Positions 28,394 to 37,174 of a stretch of DNA of 64,000 nt are shown in pieces. Origin of the DNA: Mucilaginibacter sp. SMC90 (GTDB taxonomy: Bacteria; Bacteroidota; Bacteroidia; Sphingobacteriales; Sphingobacteriaceae); NCBI RefSeq assembly GCF_022811725.1, contig NZ_CP094527.1:1116001-1180000 (forward strand), written 5' to 3'. Positions within the stretch are counted from its first letter, which is position 1, and the number at the start of each line of letters is the position of its first letter. The position numbers and the translations under genes are program-made. A model generated the notes under the pieces. It did not search any database. It saw nothing but the letters and a program-made list of their open reading frames with translations, and was not told the origin of the DNA.

Positions 28394-28661
28394 GTGGTGG
28401 AAAAGATATAAAGTACCTGAAAATTGAATTTGTAACACTGGGTACCGCCTGAGCGATATTGTAGAAAAGGATCTGGTCCTTTTTTAAAGGGAATTAACAA
28501 CAACAGCTGCACATGACCCTTTTCATCAAGGGCATTCGCATAGGGCATGCAAATAATATGTTGTGCTTATTGTTCAATGTATATTAAGTCTATCTTTTTA
28601 GTAGACTAATGCAAATGTAAACAAATTGTTAATGATGCCAAATATTTCTTAAAATATTTTT

Positions 28662-29438
28662 TTAATGCTTGTAAAGGCCTGCAGTTATCTTTTCAATCAG
28701 GCTTTTAGGGCTAATTGCTGCGGCAGTAGCCGAGAGTTTATTTAAGAAACCCGGAATTATTTCGGCTTTTTTATTGAACATTCCTTTTATGCCAATTGCT
28801 GCAACTTCATCAGCTGTCATATTAAATTTGGCAGCCAGGTCGGCAAGGGCATCCATTCCGGCATGGTGGGCGAAGTTTGTATCCGTTGGGCCGGGACATA
28901 AGCAGCTTACTGATATTGGCGTGTTTTTAAGTTCATATCTCAAAGCACGGCTAAATGATAATACAAAGGCTTTGGTTGCCGCATATACCGCCAATGTTGG
29001 TACCGCCTGGTAAGCTGCCGTGCTGGATACGTTGAGGATAAAAGCCTGTTGCTGTAGCTTTAAAAGAGGGATAAAGTGGCTGGAAAGCTCAGTAACTGCA
29101 TTCATATTAACCTGCATCATGCTGGTTTGCACAGCTATATTTAGTTCGCCAAAATTTCCCCATACGCCATACCCGGCATTATTTATTAATATCGATATGG
29201 GGCTTTTTAAACTTTTAACCCAGTCAAATAGCTGAAGGGCCGCACCCGCGTTTGAAAGATCAATAGCCAGATAATCAGCTTTAACATTATAGTCGGCTTT
29301 AATTTGGTTGGATAGTGCAATTAAATCGCTTTTCGATCGGGAAACTATTAACAGATTGTACCCTTTTTGAGCTAATAGTAAAGCCATCGATCGTCCAATG
29401 CCTTTACCGGCACCTGTTATTAAAGCGTATTGATCCAT
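28662..29438 (-). CDS. Short-chain dehydrogenase/reductase (SDR)
   Basis: A 258-residue classical SDR. The Rossmann nucleotide site TGAGKGIGRS is at about residues 8-17, the NNAGYG motif is at about 85, the catalytic Ser lies in NVSSTAAY, and YAATK holds the Tyr and Lys. The fold suggests NADP(H) use and an alcohol/ketone substrate; the closest look is to DltE-like or YqjQ-like SDRs. I start at the ATG at 29438, which begins MDQYALITGAG; the in-frame start at 29465 would add nine residues that fit less well. Confidence 0.88.
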   Translation of the reverse strand: MDQYALITGAGKGIGRSMALLLAQKGYNLLIVSRSKSDLIALSNQIKADYNVKADYLAIDLSNAGAALQLFDWVKSLKSPISILINNAGYGVWGNFGELNIAVQTSMMQVNMNAVTELSSHFIPLLKLQQQAFILNVSSTAAYQAVPTLAVYAATKAFVLSFSRALRYELKNTPISVSCLCPGPTDTNFAHHAGMDALADLAAKFNMTADEVAAIGIKGMFNKKAEIIPGFLNKLSATAAAISPKSLIEKITAGLYKH

Positions 29439-29664
29439 CGTTCTGTAAAATATATCGGCATGCAAGTTTAGTTAAAAAAAATCCACTAAACTTGTAGACT
29501 ATTTAAAATGTTATTACGTTTGTGTAGTTATGAACAGCGCTCCGCCATGTTTTCATTTTTTAAGCCATAACCAACAAGGTTATTGTTGTTGCCGGTAGTA
29601 AACATTAACCGGTCTCCCTTCGTTATATATCAACAACAAATTATCACAAGCTTAAAAATTGATC

Positions 29665-30828
29665 ATGACCACTCATTATATAAAGCATTTATTCGCGGCT
29701 TTTGTAATAATTATTTTTATATCATATGCGCTTCCCGTATCGGCGCAACTATCGGCTGCTGTAAGATATAAACCCATCCTGTTGCACGATACATCTGCCC
29801 ATGGTTTAACTGAAGATAATTATTCGGCCAGGTTAGTTACCGGGATGCCCGACAAACCTCTTGTTGATAATGCTGATGCCGGTTTTGAAAGCGACCTGGA
29901 AAGCGAGTTGGATACTCATGCAGGCCGCAAAAAGCTGATGGGATATTTAAAAGAATTTTCGGCAGGCAATACCAGTGAAACTAACTATAACCAGGCAAAA
30001 GTTAAAACTTACTACAAGCTTGCCAATGTATTTGCCAAACTGCATTTGTATCCCCTGGCTATGAAATGCTTTTTTAGGGCGATGGTATCTAAAAAAGATG
30101 CAAATAATTTTGTACCTGCTGCCACCGATTCTGTTAGTATGGATACAACCGGCCGGCAATTACATTTAAACAGCGGATTGCTGGCTATTAATGCCAATGA
30201 CGATTCTGTATTTGTAAATGCGCCGGTTCAGTTGAAGGATAAAAAGGAAAAGAAAAGCAAATCAATTACTTATAACCGGATTGTTAACACTTTTAACGAC
30301 GGGAAAAAGGCCGCAGCTTACGCGTTGCTGTTTCATGTAAAACAGCCAAAGCCCGGTAAGCCAACTGTATTTGTAAGGGCTAATACGGGTCATACATTTA
30401 TTACGCTCATTAAGTATAATACCGATTCAACAACGGTTTCTGTTTCTTTTGGATTTTACCCTAAAAAGGATAATATATTTTCGGCTACCCCGTGGGAACC
30501 TGAAACTTCAGGTACATTTAAAAATGATGAGGCGCATCAATGGGATGAAGTGATGGGTAAATTCATAACCGAACGCCGGTTTAAAAGGATCCTGAAGCTA
30601 ACCCGTCAATATGACGGATTGGAATACCACCTGTCAAAAAATAATTGTACCGATTTTGCATTGCAGGCGGCTTCATACGCCGGTTTCGGGGTTACTAATT
30701 CAAAAGGTTCGTGGCCGTTGGGGCATGGCAACAATCCGGCAACAACAGGGCAAAGCATCATAGCAGGCGGTATTTATGATAATGATAAAACCGATTTGTT
30801 TATTGATTTTGACGAGGCTTTAAAATAA
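29665..30828 (+). CDS. Secreted protein, possible papain-like/NlpC-type hydrolase
   Basis: A 387-residue protein with a signal peptide (LPVSAQ). The family is not recognised. The N-terminal half is low in motifs and partly helical (NYNQAKVKTYYKLANVFAKL). The C-terminal half has a conserved-looking His in ANTGHTFITLIKY and, about 90 residues later, a Cys in KNNCTDFALQAASYAG. His first and then NNC-x-DFA is the arrangement of permuted papain-like folds such as DUF4105, so a cysteine-hydrolase activity is possible. Its stop is three bases from the end of the opposite gene (LD-carboxypeptidase). Confidence 0.55.
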   Translation: MTTHYIKHLFAAFVIIIFISYALPVSAQLSAAVRYKPILLHDTSAHGLTEDNYSARLVTGMPDKPLVDNADAGFESDLESELDTHAGRKKLMGYLKEFSAGNTSETNYNQAKVKTYYKLANVFAKLHLYPLAMKCFFRAMVSKKDANNFVPAATDSVSMDTTGRQLHLNSGLLAINANDDSVFVNAPVQLKDKKEKKSKSITYNRIVNTFNDGKKAAAYALLFHVKQPKPGKPTVFVRANTGHTFITLIKYNTDSTTVSVSFGFYPKKDNIFSATPWEPETSGTFKNDEAHQWDEVMGKFITERRFKRILKLTRQYDGLEYHLSKNNCTDFALQAASYAGFGVTNSKGSWPLGHGNNPATTGQSIIAGGIYDNDKTDLFIDFDEALK

Positions 30829-30831
30829 CCA

Positions 30832-31860
30832 TCAGAGCGAACGGAGAGTACTTCCGCCAATGCCAACCTCAAAAGTATGCGGTATGCCGCACCTGAGCGC
30901 GAAGTTATTTTTTTGATGTCCCACCGGAAAATCGAAGCAAACCGGGTAGTCATATTCTGTAATTTTTTCGGTAACGATATCATAAATGGTGCGGCCAAAT
31001 TCTTCGCCTGCAACATCGGGTTTTAACTGAAAGCCACCAATGATCAATCCTGCCAGATTTGAAAGCTTGCCGCTTTGTTTCAGGTTCCAGAACATACGGT
31101 CGATATTGTAAAGATACTCATGGGTGTCTTCAACAAATAATATCTTGCCATCAGTATCCAGATCTGACGGTGTACCCGATAGTGTTGTGATCAGGCTCAG
31201 GTTACCGCCTGCCAAAGTAGCTTCAGCCTTGCCGGGGCGATTTTGTATCACTGCAGGCGATGAGTAAGTTAAGCTTTCACCAGTTAATGCCTGTTTAATG
31301 GATTGAATAGTGGCTACCTGCATAGCATCGGCTTTTGTCCAGTCATCCGGGAAACTGTTACACATTTTTGAATGAAGGGTTGCAATTTTGAAATTGCGGT
31401 TGATGTGACAGTGTAATGCAGTGATATCGCTGAAGCCGATGAGCCACTTGGGATGTTTTTTAAATTGCTTAAAACTAAGCCGATCAATGATCCTGACCAA
31501 TCCATAGCCGCCCCTTGCGCACATAATGGCCTTGATCTGCGGGTTATCCAGCATTTGTTGTAAGTCTGCCGTCCGCTCTTCATCCGGTCCTCCATATATA
31601 AAATCCTTTTTGCCTGTGTTATCGCCAACTACCACATTGAACCCCCAGCTTTGCATAAGTTGTATAGACGGAATAATATCAGCCAGGCTGATATACCCCG
31701 ACGGACTGATAATGCCTATGGTATCACCTGCTTTTAAATATGGAGGGATTTTATAATGCGTATCAGCGTAAGTAATTTCAGGAACGGCTGCCCATGCCCC
31801 GGATGTTGATAATGCGGCCCCGGCAGTTACTAAGGAGGAGATGAAGCGTTTTCGGTTCAT
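30832..31860 (-). CDS. LD-carboxypeptidase, peptidase family S66
   Basis: A 342-residue exported enzyme that trims the terminal D-Ala from peptidoglycan tetrapeptides during cell-wall recycling. The S66 nucleophile is in GFSDITAL (Ser), with the oxyanion region CARGGYG; the catalytic Glu is in FVEDTHEY and the His in FPVGHQKNN. I start at the ATG at 31860, which begins a signal peptide (SSLVTAGAALSTSGAWA); the frame is open upstream for 54 codons, but these look unlike the family. The signal peptide suggests a periplasmic enzyme, whereas E. coli LdcA is cytoplasmic. Confidence 0.9.
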   Translation of the reverse strand: MNRKRFISSLVTAGAALSTSGAWAAVPEITYADTHYKIPPYLKAGDTIGIISPSGYISLADIIPSIQLMQSWGFNVVVGDNTGKKDFIYGGPDEERTADLQQMLDNPQIKAIMCARGGYGLVRIIDRLSFKQFKKHPKWLIGFSDITALHCHINRNFKIATLHSKMCNSFPDDWTKADAMQVATIQSIKQALTGESLTYSSPAVIQNRPGKAEATLAGGNLSLITTLSGTPSDLDTDGKILFVEDTHEYLYNIDRMFWNLKQSGKLSNLAGLIIGGFQLKPDVAGEEFGRTIYDIVTEKITEYDYPVCFDFPVGHQKNNFALRCGIPHTFEVGIGGSTLRSL

Positions 31861-32043
31861 TTTTATACCTGTAGCATTTTGATGCAACACGGTTGATAAA
31901 AGTATGAAAAACAAGGTAATAAGTAATGGATGCCGGGGCAGGTAAATAACGGGTTGTTTACAGTAGGATTTAAGCCGGATTACCTTATAATCTTTACACA
32001 ACCGGAGCATGTCTTTGCGCAAAGATTACTAAGTTTGAATTTG

Positions 32044-33318
32044 ATGAAGATTAAGCATTTCCTATCTACCGGAGTTATAATACTGGCACTGCCCATTCTG
32101 GTACTATTGTCCCTCGTTTTCCAAAGCTGTCACAGTACCAACAAATCGAGCAGCGACACTGACAGCGCAACATCCCGACCCATAGCTAATGCCCCGGCAG
32201 CCGGTTTTAAAATCAAAGCTGCTATTTCGTGCACCAAAAATGGAATGGTGAGGGAAGATAGTATTTTATACATGCACCAGGGAGGCGAATCATTTAAGCC
32301 TACAGTGATTAATGTGGTTAACACAGCAACAAATAAATCCAATGCTGATATGGCCTGGATCCCAGGTGGTACCTTTAGTATGGGTGGGGTTAATCCAACT
32401 GGGATGACAGACGGAGGTATGGAAGCGATGGATGATGCCAGGCCTGTTCACCGGGTATTTGTCGACGGTTTTTATATGGATAAAACCGAGGTGACCAATG
32501 CCCAGTTTGCCAAATTTGTAAAAGCTACCGGTTATGTAACCGTGGCCGAACAAAAACCTACAGCGGCAGAGTTTCCGGGTGTGCCGACAGCTGATCTGGT
32601 TGCCGGATCCGTTGTTTTTACGCCTCCAAATCATAAAGTGCAGCTAAATGATATTTCGCAATGGTGGTCGTTCCAAAAAGGAGCGGATTGGAAACATCCG
32701 CTTGGCCCCGAATCTGATTTAAAAGGAAAAGAAAATTATCCGGTTGTACAGGTGGCCTGGGAAGATGCTGCGGCTTATGCCAAATGGGCCGGAAAGCGCC
32801 TGCCTACAGAAGCCGAATGGGAATTTGCCGCAAGGGGAGGTAAAGCCGGTGAGCTATATCCCTGGGGCAACCAGTTAAAACAGGATGGGCGCTGGATGGC
32901 CAACACCTTCCAGGGATCTTTTCCGGATCGTGATAACGCCGAAGATGGTGAAACCGGTTTGGGTCCTGTAAAAAAGTATCCTGCAAATGCCTACGGTTTA
33001 TATGATATGGCAGGTAATGCCTGGGAGTGGTGTGCTGATTGGTACCGTAACGATTATTATAACAGCTTTAATCCTAATACAGTTGCCCGCAATCCGCAGG
33101 GGCCCGCTGCTTCTTTTGATCAGCAGGAGCCCGGGCAGAAAAAAAAGGTTCAAAGAGGGGGCTCATTTTTATGTACCGATCAATACTGTACGCGCTACAT
33201 GGTAGGCTCAAGGGGCAAAGGCGAATACCGTTCGGCAACTAACCACGTTGGGTTTAGATGTGTGCAGGATGTTAAGCATAGCAATAATCCGGCACAGCTT
33301 ACCCGGAAAGCACTTTGA
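32044..33318 (+). CDS. Formylglycine-generating enzyme (SUMF1/EgtB fold) lipoprotein
   Basis: A 424-residue exported protein with a hydrophobic N-terminus ending in FQSC, probably a lipoprotein. The FGE-sulfatase domain covers about residues 100-420 (WIPGGTFSMGG, DKTEVTNAQFAKFV, RLPTEAEWEFAARGG, GNAWEWCADWY). Near the end, RGGSFLCTDQYCTRY has two Cys five residues apart (Cys377, Cys382), the same spacing as the catalytic Cys336/Cys341 pair of human SUMF1. Most bacterial GldK-like relatives lack this pair, so this one may be a true converter of Cys to formylglycine in sulfatases. No sulfatase lies in the window. I start at the ATG at 32044. Confidence 0.85.
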   Translation: MKIKHFLSTGVIILALPILVLLSLVFQSCHSTNKSSSDTDSATSRPIANAPAAGFKIKAAISCTKNGMVREDSILYMHQGGESFKPTVINVVNTATNKSNADMAWIPGGTFSMGGVNPTGMTDGGMEAMDDARPVHRVFVDGFYMDKTEVTNAQFAKFVKATGYVTVAEQKPTAAEFPGVPTADLVAGSVVFTPPNHKVQLNDISQWWSFQKGADWKHPLGPESDLKGKENYPVVQVAWEDAAAYAKWAGKRLPTEAEWEFAARGGKAGELYPWGNQLKQDGRWMANTFQGSFPDRDNAEDGETGLGPVKKYPANAYGLYDMAGNAWEWCADWYRNDYYNSFNPNTVARNPQGPAASFDQQEPGQKKKVQRGGSFLCTDQYCTRYMVGSRGKGEYRSATNHVGFRCVQDVKHSNNPAQLTRKAL

Positions 33319-33391
33319 TGTTATTGTAAAAGTTACTCAGGAACAATGGGTGGCAGGGGCTAAGCATTTCCGCTTTCAAAAAAGGCTATAA

Positions 33392-33423
33392 AAAAAAGAA
33401 GCACTCCTGATGGGCAGGAATGC
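33392..33423 (-). terminator. Rho-independent terminator (minus strand)
   Basis: On the minus strand GCATTCCTG-CCCAT-CAGGAGTGC forms a 9-bp stem with one G-T pair, followed by TTCTTTTTTTT. The T-tract exists only in this direction, so it ends the putative small RNA or the gntR transcript, not the gene upstream at 33318. Confidence 0.8.
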
Positions 33424-33510
33424 GTTCTAACCAATTATAAACCTAAATTATGAGAAGAGCTGTAAATCCGGGGTCGAACCGGTAACGCTGCCTTGTCAGC
33501 TATTTACATG
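33392..33510 (-). ncRNA. Putative small RNA with a tRNA-elbow-like 5' domain
   Basis: Read on the minus strand, a predicted start near 33510 begins a 48-nt fold (33508-33461). A 6-bp stem TGTAAA/TTTACA is followed by T8 and A9. The D-arm GCTG-ACAAGG-CAGC has A14 and GG. A 3-nt link replaces the anticodon arm, and the T-arm is ACCGG-TTCGACC-CCGGA, whose loop fits the TTCRANY consensus. A 37-nt AT-rich linker leads to a terminator at 33423-33401. A TATATTTG -7 box lies at 33524-33517. It has no CCA end and a mismatched first pair, so it is not a normal tRNA. Alternatives are a tRNA fossil or the gntR 3' UTR. Confidence 0.55.
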
Positions 33511-33516
33511 ATGGTA

Positions 33517-33524
33517 CAAATATA
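33517..33524 (-). promoter_or_regulatory. -7 promoter box (TATATTTG) for the putative small RNA
   Basis: It is an exact match to TAnnTTTG on the minus strand, seven bases before the first base of the tRNA-like fold. No good TTTG -33 box was found at 17-21 bases upstream. Confidence 0.5.
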
Positions 33525-33714
33525 CGTGTAATCCTTACATTTATTGTCATCTTAATATGAAAATTTTACTTTTATTGGTATTTTTTTATAAATGACAATT
33601 AGTTTATAGATAATTGGCAACGAATTGCGATAGTTCAAAAAAAGATGAAGGTTTTATAAAGGGTAATGCAGTAAAGAGGGGCTTCAATTTCAGTTGCCGA
33701 ATGCAAAGTCAGGA

Positions 33715-34446
33715 TCAGCTTCTACGACTTTCAACTGTATATACAAAGCTTTCGGCTTTGTAATAGCCAAGGTTATACTCCATTGGGCGCTCTCCCTGAT
33801 CGTAAACAAATCTTTTTCTGAACAATACAGGGCTGCCGGCTTCAATTTCAAGCTTACCGGCTATAAACTTATTGGCTTCAAGTGCGCTGATTTCTTCTTT
33901 TGACAGGTTTGCAATGGTAGAATATTCGTCTTCCAGCATTTCATAAAGAGGGCGTTTAAAATCTTCTTCGCCTGTAAGGCCTATTCGCGGGTGAAAGTAA
34001 GAGATGAAGTAAACAAAAGGACTATCACTGCTGCCCCGCAGGCGTTCCATTTTTACTATTTTTTTCTCTGTGCCTATATCAAAGAAACTGGCGGTGCTTT
34101 CGTCAGGAAACACCCAGCTTACATGTAGTTCATAGTTTTTTACGTTAATGCCCCTCGCTTTCATCTCCTGCGAAAAACTGAGCCAGTTCATTGATTTTGA
34201 GCTGATTCTTGAATTTGCGACTTTGGTGCCAAAACCTTTTTTTCTGATCAGTAATTCTTCGTAAACTAACTTATTAATGGCCTGGCGCAGCGTTGTGCGG
34301 GATATAGCCAGTTTTTTAGCCAGCTCAACCTCATTAGGCAGTAACTTGCCCGCCTGGTAAGCAGGGTCCTTGATTAGTTCCCTGAGCAATTGCTCAGCTT
34401 GTATATGGAGGGGGATAGGGCTTTTATGATCGATGGCTAATTTCAT
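33715..34446 (-). CDS. GntR-family transcriptional regulator (HutC subfamily, UTRA domain)
   Basis: A 243-residue DNA-binding regulator. The N-terminal winged helix-turn-helix (~10-75) has the GntR pattern LLPNEVELAKKLAISRTTLRQAINKL. The C-terminal UTRA effector domain (~95-235) includes VVKMERLRGSSDSPFVYFISYFHP and PVLFRKRFVYDQGERPMEYNLGYY, typical of HutC-type regulators that bind sugars or other small ligands. Its target is unclear; neighbours are the formylglycine-generating enzyme and a beta-helix protein. Confidence 0.9.
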   Translation of the reverse strand: MKLAIDHKSPIPLHIQAEQLLRELIKDPAYQAGKLLPNEVELAKKLAISRTTLRQAINKLVYEELLIRKKGFGTKVANSRISSKSMNWLSFSQEMKARGINVKNYELHVSWVFPDESTASFFDIGTEKKIVKMERLRGSSDSPFVYFISYFHPRIGLTGEEDFKRPLYEMLEDEYSTIANLSKEEISALEANKFIAGKLEIEAGSPVLFRKRFVYDQGERPMEYNLGYYKAESFVYTVESRRS

Positions 34447-34927
34447 AGTGGATTTACTAACCTTAATAAAGTATAAATGCAGGTAAATATAGTAAAACGT
34501 ATATCATGTATTTACATAGTTTAAACTGCTGTTTTTAGTTTGATGTACATGGAATAATATATTGCAAGGTATGCTAAAGACGAGATGATTTATTTGGTTT
34601 TTATCAGTCTAATTATCAGTGGATATTTGCATTAGTTATTTTATTTTCAGTGGTTGATAATGTAAATGTTGATACAAATGAGCACGGTATTGTTTTAATA
34701 TTGAAAGGCGTATCAAATTTTAGCCCCAAAATGCGTTTTTACGCTATCCGCATGCTATGGATAGAGCGCATAAATAACACCCTTTTTGCGTTGTGTAATT
34801 TTACTATGCCAACTGCAAGGCAACAATATCTGAAAAATAACGTATAACAGATAGTTCTGCATAGTGCAGATGTTTTGATTATCAATACGTTTGATTTAAT
34901 ATGATCGGCGCTATTTAAGATTTATAA
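34447..34927. other. Intergenic stretch, little recognisable
   Basis: This is a 481-base AT-rich gap between the divergent gntR and beta-helix genes. A TACGTTTG at 34886-34893 matches the -7 consensus 34 bases before the ATG at 34928, but I find no -33 box. A small hairpin CTATCC/GGATAG occurs near 34745. I could not identify a GntR operator. Confidence 0.4.
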
Positions 34928-36310
34928 ATGGGAAAAAACAATTACTTAATACACGTGATAGCCGGTGTGCTGGTGATATCATGTTTCGCAAGATGTTCAA
35001 AAAGTGTAAACAAAATTGAAAAGCCGGCAGCTCCGATTCCTGAACAGGTTAATGCTGAGCAAAGTTTAGCTACAGCGGCTGTAACTAACTATACTTATAC
35101 CGTTAAAACTACCGAGTGGATGGTTGACGGGACAAAGATCCCTGCCGGAGCTAAAATATACATCCCAGCAGGTAAAAGGGGGGCTTTATTGCTTAAGAAC
35201 TTTAAAGGGACAGCCGCCGCTCCTATTTTAATTATAAATCAGGGAGGCAGGGTTTCATTTACAACAGCAACCACAGCTTCATACGCTTTCAAAACACAAA
35301 ATTGCCAATATTTTAAGGTGCTTGGCAATAGCGTATCAACAATTAAGTATGGTTTTGATGTAAACGGAGGTAATATAGGCATGACCATGGATGACCTGAG
35401 CACCGATTTTGAAATTGCGGGTGTTGAAGTGCGTAACAGTGGTTTTGCCGGCATTATGGCAAAAACTGATCCCACGTGTGATCCCGCAACTCAGCGGGGC
35501 CGGTTTGTTATGAAAAATGTATTGATTCATGATAATTATGTTCACAAAACCGGTGGGGAAGGCCTTTACATAGGAAATTCATTTTATGAGGACGGAGTTT
35601 CTACTTCCTGTGGTACTGTTTTACCCCACGATGTAGTGAATACCAAGATTTATAAAAACCTTGTTGATTCAACCGGTTCTGAAGGGATCCAGGTTGGAAG
35701 CGCTACTTCAGGTTGCGAAATTTATAACAATACAGTAAAAAATCCGGGGAGAAGCCCGTTTTCTGCTTACCAGGATAACGGCATACAAATAGGCGAAGGC
35801 ACTGGCGGTAAATGTTATAATAACATTGTTAAAAACACGCCGGGCGATGGTATTATCGTTCTTGGATTTGGTGACAACGTAGTATTCAATAATTACATTA
35901 TCAATTCAAAATCCTACGGGATCTTTGCCGATTCGAGATATACTCCTGGAAAGAATTTCCAGTTTATCAATAATACCATTGTTGGTTCGGTGTTGGGAGG
36001 AATAAAGCTAAATTCCGAAACTATCCCGATGAATACTGTTATTAATAATGTACTTATACAGCCGGCGTCAGTGCAGGCAATAATTAGGAAAAGCACGGGT
36101 GTTAAATTAACGGCTTCAAATAATTATGTAAGCACAGATGTAAACGCTTGTAAGTTTGTAAATTATGGTGGCGATAATTTTCATTTACAATCATCATCAC
36201 CACTTATCAATAAAGGCGCTAACGTTTTATCTTACGGAATTAGATTTGATTATTACGGCACTGCGCGCCCATCGGGTACAGCTTTTGATATAGGTGCCAC
36301 GGAGTATTAA
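34928..36310 (+). CDS. Right-handed parallel beta-helix repeat lipoprotein
   Basis: A 460-residue exported protein; the signal peptide has two possible lipobox cysteines (ISC and ARC). From about residue 100 the chain is a succession of beta-helix coils with Asn ladders: VRNSGFAGIMAK, HDNYVHKTGGEGLYIG, IYNNTVKNPG, NGIQIGEGTGGKCYNN, FINNTIVGSVLGGIKL. This fold is used by polysaccharide lyases and surface adhesins. No lyase catalytic site can be identified, so enzyme function is open. The C-terminal IRFDYYGTARPSGTAFDIGATEY resembles the end of secreted Bacteroidetes pectate-lyase-like proteins. A terminator follows at 36384. Confidence 0.75.
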   Translation: MGKNNYLIHVIAGVLVISCFARCSKSVNKIEKPAAPIPEQVNAEQSLATAAVTNYTYTVKTTEWMVDGTKIPAGAKIYIPAGKRGALLLKNFKGTAAAPILIINQGGRVSFTTATTASYAFKTQNCQYFKVLGNSVSTIKYGFDVNGGNIGMTMDDLSTDFEIAGVEVRNSGFAGIMAKTDPTCDPATQRGRFVMKNVLIHDNYVHKTGGEGLYIGNSFYEDGVSTSCGTVLPHDVVNTKIYKNLVDSTGSEGIQVGSATSGCEIYNNTVKNPGRSPFSAYQDNGIQIGEGTGGKCYNNIVKNTPGDGIIVLGFGDNVVFNNYIINSKSYGIFADSRYTPGKNFQFINNTIVGSVLGGIKLNSETIPMNTVINNVLIQPASVQAIIRKSTGVKLTASNNYVSTDVNACKFVNYGGDNFHLQSSSPLINKGANVLSYGIRFDYYGTARPSGTAFDIGATEY

Positions 36311-36383
36311 GCATTGCGATAATATCATATAGCAAACGCTTTTTTGCCTGCAGACAAAAAAGAGATATTATAACAAATAAGCC

Positions 36384-36418
36384 AAAATCGCCTCTTAATT
36401 AACTTAAGAGGCGATTTT
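36384..36418. terminator. Bidirectional terminator, 15-bp arms
   Basis: AAAATCGCCTCTTAA and its complement flank a 5-base centre. A-tract and T-tract at the ends let it act in both directions. It lies between the beta-helix gene and the convergent response-regulator gene. Confidence 0.8.
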
Positions 36419-36557
36419 ACTATTTATAGCTATACCCTAAAGTAGGGGCATGTTTTGATTATAATGTTGTTCCGTGAGGCTTTCATCAAATGGAGCAAAA
36501 GAAAGATTAAAGGCAGCTTATCAGACTTTTTGTTTTGAACAGAAGATCGGTGGCCTT

Positions 36558-36956
36558 TTATAATTTTGAACGTTCGATACAGGCGTTTAACACCTGCTCA
36601 AGTACCGGTCGCGAAACCGGTTTACTGAAAAAGCCGGTAACAAAATCATAGCTCAGCGCCCGCTCGCGGTCTGTTGGATCAATTGATGATGAAAATACAT
36701 AAAGCAGTGGTTTAACCGGCAATGAGGGTTGCAAATTGTTAAAGCCCTGAAGAAAATCCCAGCCATCAAACCTTGGCATTCTGATATCCAGAAAAATAAC
36801 GTCAGGGTGATCGGAAGGATTATCTGAAAAAGATTTTAACGCCTCTTCACCATCATAGCTATGTGTAATAGGGTTAAAAGCTTCAATCCCGGCAATGATT
36901 TTATCCAGGATTATATGGTCAAGTTTACTGTCGTCAATAAAGAGTAATTTAAACAT
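36558..36956 (-). CDS. Single-domain response regulator (CheY-like)
   Basis: A 132-residue receiver domain without an output domain. The acidic pocket is in LFIDDS, the phospho-acceptor Asp in VIFLDIRMPRFDGWDF, Thr/Ser in YVFSSSID and the Lys in GFFSKPVSRP. It can pass a signal by protein contact or act as a phosphate sink. No histidine kinase is next to it. I start at the ATG at 36956 (MFKLLFIDDS), three residues inside the longest frame. Confidence 0.88.
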   Translation of the reverse strand: MFKLLFIDDSKLDHIILDKIIAGIEAFNPITHSYDGEEALKSFSDNPSDHPDVIFLDIRMPRFDGWDFLQGFNNLQPSLPVKPLLYVFSSSIDPTDRERALSYDFVTGFFSKPVSRPVLEQVLNACIERSKL

Positions 36957-37174
36957 GATCGGCAATTATAATATTTGTTGCATAAGATAGGATATATTAT
37001 CCGTTTTTTAAAGAAATGATGTTATTACTACGTTTAAATTTACAACCAGGAGGAATTGTTGCTATTTTAATTTATTTATACGGCAATTGAGCAAGTGCGA
37101 TAACAGGAGTTGCGATTTTTTCTTGAATGGCAATGTTAATTTTAAACAGGGGAAAGGTTTTTATCGCCAGATGG

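Noticed and set aside
28465..28484. Hairpin AAAAGGA/TCCTTTT between PhyH and SDR genes as a terminator
   Set aside because: The stem is AT-rich and short and its T residues are inside the stem; support is too weak.
33450..33483. Plus-strand 11-codon ORF (ATG AGA AGA ...) preceded by a SusC-like leader sequence AACCAATTATAAACCTAAAT
   Set aside because: The frame stops at once and no susC gene follows; the minus-strand small RNA explains the same bases better.
33461..33508. Calling this an ordinary tRNA gene
   Set aside because: There is no anticodon arm, the first acceptor pair is A-G, and no CCA or standard length is present.
34650..34847. A 65-codon plus-strand ORF between gntR and the beta-helix gene
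   Set aside because: It has no ribosome binding site, no family look and irregular composition; it lies in AT-rich DNA where such frames arise by chance.
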